A DNA stretch of 64,000 nt from positions 258,001-322,000 of the forward strand of contig JADANN010000251.1 in NCBI GenBank assembly GCA_018806985.1, given 5' to 3'. The stretch is from Angiostrongylus vasorum. Its lineage: Eukaryota; Nematoda; Chromadorea; Rhabditida; Metastrongylidae. Positions 60,897 to 64,000 of this stretch are shown here, piece by piece (positions within the stretch are counted from its first letter, which is position 1; every line of letters starts with the position of its first letter). Under the pieces are notes generated by a model, which searched no databases, had not been told where the DNA came from, and worked only from the letters and a program-made list of their open reading frames with translations. Both the position numbers and the translations under genes were made by a program.

Positions 60897-62380
60897 CACC
60901 CTGCATCACCTGTAGTCCCGTTGATCGTCGAGTGACTCGAGCGGGCGCCAGTAAGTCTTCCATTTTTCCCTGTCGCGTTCCAGAATAGCCCAATGGGTTC
61001 TGCTTGCTCTAGGGACTCGTCGAGCATCATATCTTTCTTCAAGGCTCTTTGTGAAGAACTCTGACCATCGGGTCGGTGGTCTTCCTGCAGTACGTTTGAC
61101 ATCCCGAGGAATCCAAGCACTGACGGCTCTTGTCCATCGGTTGTCATTCATGCGCATTACGTGTCCGGCCCACCCTATCTTCGACTGTTTGGCGTACAGG
61201 ACGGCATCCTTGATTTTTGATCGTTGACGCAAGTCGGAGCTTCGGATCCCATTCCCTTACTTGTGTGGAAAGGGATACTCCTAGCATCGCTCTTTCGACT
61301 GCGCGTTCGATAACGCTAAGTGACCTTTCATCCTGCTTACGCAGCGACCAAGTTTCTGACGCATACGTTAAGGTAGGAAGTACCGTTGAGTCGAAAAGGT
61401 GGGCACGGAGTCGAGTGTTCTTTGTTCTCTTCATTACATCCTCGATGCTGCTCAGCTCTGGAGTTAAGTCGTTCAACATGTTGATTTCACGACCTAGACA
61501 GACATAACTGGAGCACTCGGAGATAGTCATTCCATTGAGCATGAATGGGAGCATACGACACCTATCCGTTTTCCATGAACATCGTTTTTGTGAGATTAAG
61601 TTGAAGACCAATCTTTCCACAGGCTTTACCAAAGTCGGCAAGCATACGTTCCGCTTGGCTAATGTTGGATGTTATAAGGACGATGTCATCAGCAAAGCCA
61701 AGATGGTGTAACTGCCGACTATCGATTTTCACTCCCATATTATCCCATTTCAATGTTAGCAAGACGTTCTGGAAAGTGGCGGTGAATAATTATGGTGAGA
61801 TGGTATCGTCTCGCCTAACTCCTCTTTGACGTCAATGTTAATATCGTTGTGGAATGGTGATACCTTGGTTGTGAAATCTTTGTACATCTCACGAAGAATC
61901 TTTATGTACTGAGTAAGTAATTCTTGACTATCCAAGGCTTCCAAGACTGCTTCTATCTCGACTGAATCAAAGGGCTTTTGTAAATCGATGAAGGCGAGAC
62001 AGAGCGGTCTTTTTGTACTCTAGCGATCCTTCAATGAGCCTTGTTACCGTGTGAATGTAGTCCATCGTACTAAATCCTTTTCGAAACCCTGCTTGCTCAC
62101 ATGACTGTTCTTCGTCCAGTGTTTTGTCAGTCCTGTTTAGGAGGACTCGAACGAAAAGTTTGTAGACGACAGACAGTAAGCAGATTGGACGATAGTTGCC
62201 GATATCCTGTAGGTCACCCTTCTTGAACAGTAACACGGCCTTACTGGTCTTCTAGTGGGTAGGGCCGAGCCAGTGTGTTTACGAGGATTGACGGAAGGTT
62301 CTTCAGTTGTTCTGGTCTTATCCTGTCCGGACCTGGTGTTCTTCGATTTTTCACCGACGAAATGGCATGTCGGATTTCGG
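60897..62380 (-). mobile_element. RTE-type non-LTR retrotransposon, copy 3, 5'-truncated
   Basis: 1484 bp with 15-bp duplications, the expected outcome of abortive target-primed reverse transcription. The minus strand encodes the reverse transcriptase C-terminal two thirds ([20 protein letters not shown] near 62200, FADDIVLITSN near 61690) and the C-terminal segment ending RDYR near 60905. Small indels split the frame (61967-62236, 61562-61762, 61144-61641, 60906-61232). A deletion of about 30 bp relative to copy 1 lies near 61450. It belongs to the same subfamily as copies 1 and 2. Confidence 0.92.
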
Positions 62381-62395
62381 ACATTGGGAGTATAT
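62381..62395. repeat. Target-site duplication of RTE copy 3 (right)
   Basis: Exact copy of ACATTGGGAGTATAT at 60882-60896. Confidence 0.85.
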
Positions 62396-62612
62396 AAGCC
62401 TGTTATTCTGATGGGAGGGGCATATTACGCTTCCATATGAATTCTGTGAGGTTGGTCTCCACGCGACATGCTCGGAGGAAGATTCATAGAAAGCGGTGAG
62501 TGTGCAAAGAAGCCATTCTGTGTTCAATGTGATTTAAATCTTGGTTTAGCGTTTCCTCTGTTTGGTTATAGAGGTGTTTGGCCAAATGGATTGCTGTTGG
62601 CTTGACCTTTCC

Positions 62613-62650
62613 ATGCTCTGACGAAGACGGGGTCCGCCGAAGCGTCAGCT
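62613..62650 (+). ncRNA. Hammerhead-like motif (partly mutated)
   Basis: GCT, CTGACGA, a diverged stem II, then GAAG instead of GAAA, C, GTCAGCT. It lies in the right arm of the Penelope-like element. Confidence 0.4.
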
Positions 62651-62700
62651 TATTCGTGAATAACCTCGCGTTTACTCAACAAGAACACGAAAAATTGCTT

Positions 62701-63464
62701 CGTTTCTGATTCAACAAATGGCATAGGTGAGTCTCTCAGAGGCCAAAGGGATGAAGACGCAGAAGTCTAACTGGAATTTTAAAAACCAGATCGTTTTTCT
62801 CGATTATTTTTCAACATCATGGATGAACAGAAGATCTCGAAAGAATATTTATAATCCGATCACAAATCCATGCAAAGGCGAAATATTCACCAAACATCGT
62901 ACAATAAATATAATACGGACTGATTAACTGCTCGACAAAACAAAGAACTATAGATATCCGAACATGGACCCGAAAATTGTACTCGTAGCAAATAATACAA
63001 GAAATGAAAGCCTCATCAAAACGACGATGATCGACGAAAAACATACCATATCAGACACACTAAATTTCAATTTGGATTTCTAGAATGGCCCAAGATTAGG
63101 ATCAAACTGAGGCTGGAGGCCAGATGTCAAGGTAGCGTTCGCTGCCGGATTTTCCACATTAGACTGAAAACTTCTTCACTGTTCAACTTGACTACAATAA
63201 TTAAACTCATGCTATAGCATTTTTAAACAACACATATATTTCTGCCTATAAAAATGCTACAAACGTACGTCTGCAGAAAATAAAACGTACGCCTGTAAAA
63301 GATACCGTGACAGACAAATGTCTTACTAAAACCTATCCAAATAAGACGTAATATAACCAACAGTTATAACATCGGCGTCACAATCCAGAGAAATCGCAGA
63401 TTTGCCATGCATAACAAATGTTTCATTCCACAGTTTATTCTAAAACAGCACACAGTAATTCCTA
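62701..63464. other. No gene recognised
   Basis: AT-rich DNA between two inverted-repeat elements. Short open frames lack splice signals. Confidence 0.4.
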
Positions 63465-63555
63465 CGACCGACTTCCCATTAATCTCGGCATTTCAATTCT
63501 TTATATTCTCGTTCAGCAAATACGGTGTGTTACTTTATTTCTCTACTTGCACACA

Positions 63556-63592
63556 AGGTGACGTATCGGCGGATTTCGCCTTGCTCAGAGAT
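63556..63592 (-). ncRNA. Hammerhead-like motif (mutated)
   Basis: The minus strand reads CTGAGCA and GATA in place of CTGANGA and GAAA, with stem II GGCG/CGCC kept. It is probably inactive. Confidence 0.35.
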
Positions 63593-63789
63593 AGAAGTCA
63601 AGTTGGTCGCAATCTACTCGCTCAAACACCTTTGTAATCAAAGAGAGAACGCTAAACCAATATTTCAATAACATTGAACATAGAATAGTTTCTTTGCAAA
63701 TTGACTGATTGTAATCTTGGTTTGGCATTTTCTCAGCTTGGTTATGGAGGTGCGTGGCTAGGTAGATTGCGACCAACTTGACCTTTCTA

Positions 63790-63826
63790 TGCTTTGAAGA
63801 AGGCGAAATCCGCCGAAACGTCAGCT
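63790..63826 (+). ncRNA. Hammerhead-like motif (near intact)
   Basis: GCT, TTGAAGA (C3 changed to T), A, a GGCG/CGCC hairpin, GAAA, C, GTCAGCT. Confidence 0.45.
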
Positions 63827-64000
63827 TGTGCGTAAATAAAGAAATAAAACAACACCTCGTGTTTGCTGAACAAAAATATAAAAAACAGGAGATAGTTTGC
63901 ACCAAGATTTACTTAAACATTCATAATTTTCACCTCTTTCTCCGTCATGTCCACATCCTTCGATGGTGGCTCAAGCAATTGCATTGATTGATGCCTAGCC

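Larger units (their letters stand above)
60300..62700 (-). mobile_element. Penelope-like element remnant with inverted terminal repeats
   Basis: Inverted arms of about 320 bp (about 60333-60668 and 62381-62696) share TTTGCACACTCACCGCT, GTGGAGACCAACC, CAGAATTCA and a hammerhead-like motif each. Between them, on the minus strand, is the C-terminal end of a GIY-YIG-type endonuclease ORF (60631-60896). Penelope-like elements typically have a reverse transcriptase plus GIY-YIG ORF, terminal repeats that can be inverted, hammerhead motifs in those repeats and an asymmetric short tail; all but the reverse transcriptase are visible. The copy is 5'-truncated and interrupted by RTE copy 3 at 60897-62380. 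The block ACCGACTTTCTATTAACCTC outside the left arm is the shared tail. Confidence 0.7.
63465..63890. mobile_element. Fold-back element with two hammerhead-like motifs, older copy
   Basis: Arms about 63501-63670 and 63717-63887 are inverted and diverged, meeting near a central TTGAACATAGAATAGTTTC. The tail block ACCGACTTCCCATTAATCTC lies just outside the left arm, as at 25310 and 60300. Arm contents (AGTTGGTCGCAATCTAC, hammerhead-like motif, CACCTCGTGTTTGCTGAAC) match the Penelope-like terminal repeats. No protein is encoded. Confidence 0.7.

Overview
The window looks like nuclear DNA of a clade V nematode, most likely a strongylid or hookworm-type parasite. It is AT-rich, and its genes are split into small exons with nematode-style TTTCAG acceptors and GTAAGT/GTGAGT donors. 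Introns and intergenic DNA are crowded with RTE-type retrotransposons, tRNA-derived SINEs and inverted-repeat elements. Most gene content is in exons shorter than 400 bp, so I rebuilt the genes by matching splice sites and reading-frame phase by hand. Species assignment is inference.

Layout. About 1-4594 (+): the 3' part of an unrecognised Ser/Pro/Gln-rich gene, cut by the left edge. 6122-17096 (+): an ortholog of tra-1, the GLI/Ci-family five-zinc-finger regulator of nematode sex determination, in about 14 exons; its 6 kb second intron holds a full-length RTE retrotransposon in antisense orientation plus a SINE. 18.6-35.9 kb: a gene-poor block of nested repeats, with a second full-length RTE inside the inverted arms of a Penelope-like element, a compact fold-back element, two decayed RTE pieces and a second, plus-strand RTE family. 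36540-45003 (-): a nine-exon gene for a four-transmembrane protein with a long Pro/Tyr-rich then Arg/Glu-rich tail; all nine exons join in phase. 47.4-50.9 kb (-): scattered exons of an apparent secreted protein. 53756-59936 (+): a Cys-loop ligand-gated ion channel subunit, with signal peptide, Cys loop and M1-M4 mostly resolved. 60.3-63.9 kb: a Penelope-like element remnant with a GIY-YIG endonuclease fragment, invaded by a 5'-truncated RTE, followed by a second fold-back element.

The most interesting signal is a motif of about 36 bp that recurs ten times, usually as inverted pairs. It reads as a hammerhead-ribozyme core (CTGANGA, a GGCG/CGCC hairpin, GAAA, then C and GTC). It sits in the terminal repeats of the Penelope-like element and of the fold-back elements, consistent with published hammerhead motifs in Penelope-like elements. 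A second signal is a repeat of about 400 bp (five copies) that shares parts with both ends of the plus-strand RTE family and looks like its non-autonomous derivative. No operon, CRISPR or canonical RNA gene was found.
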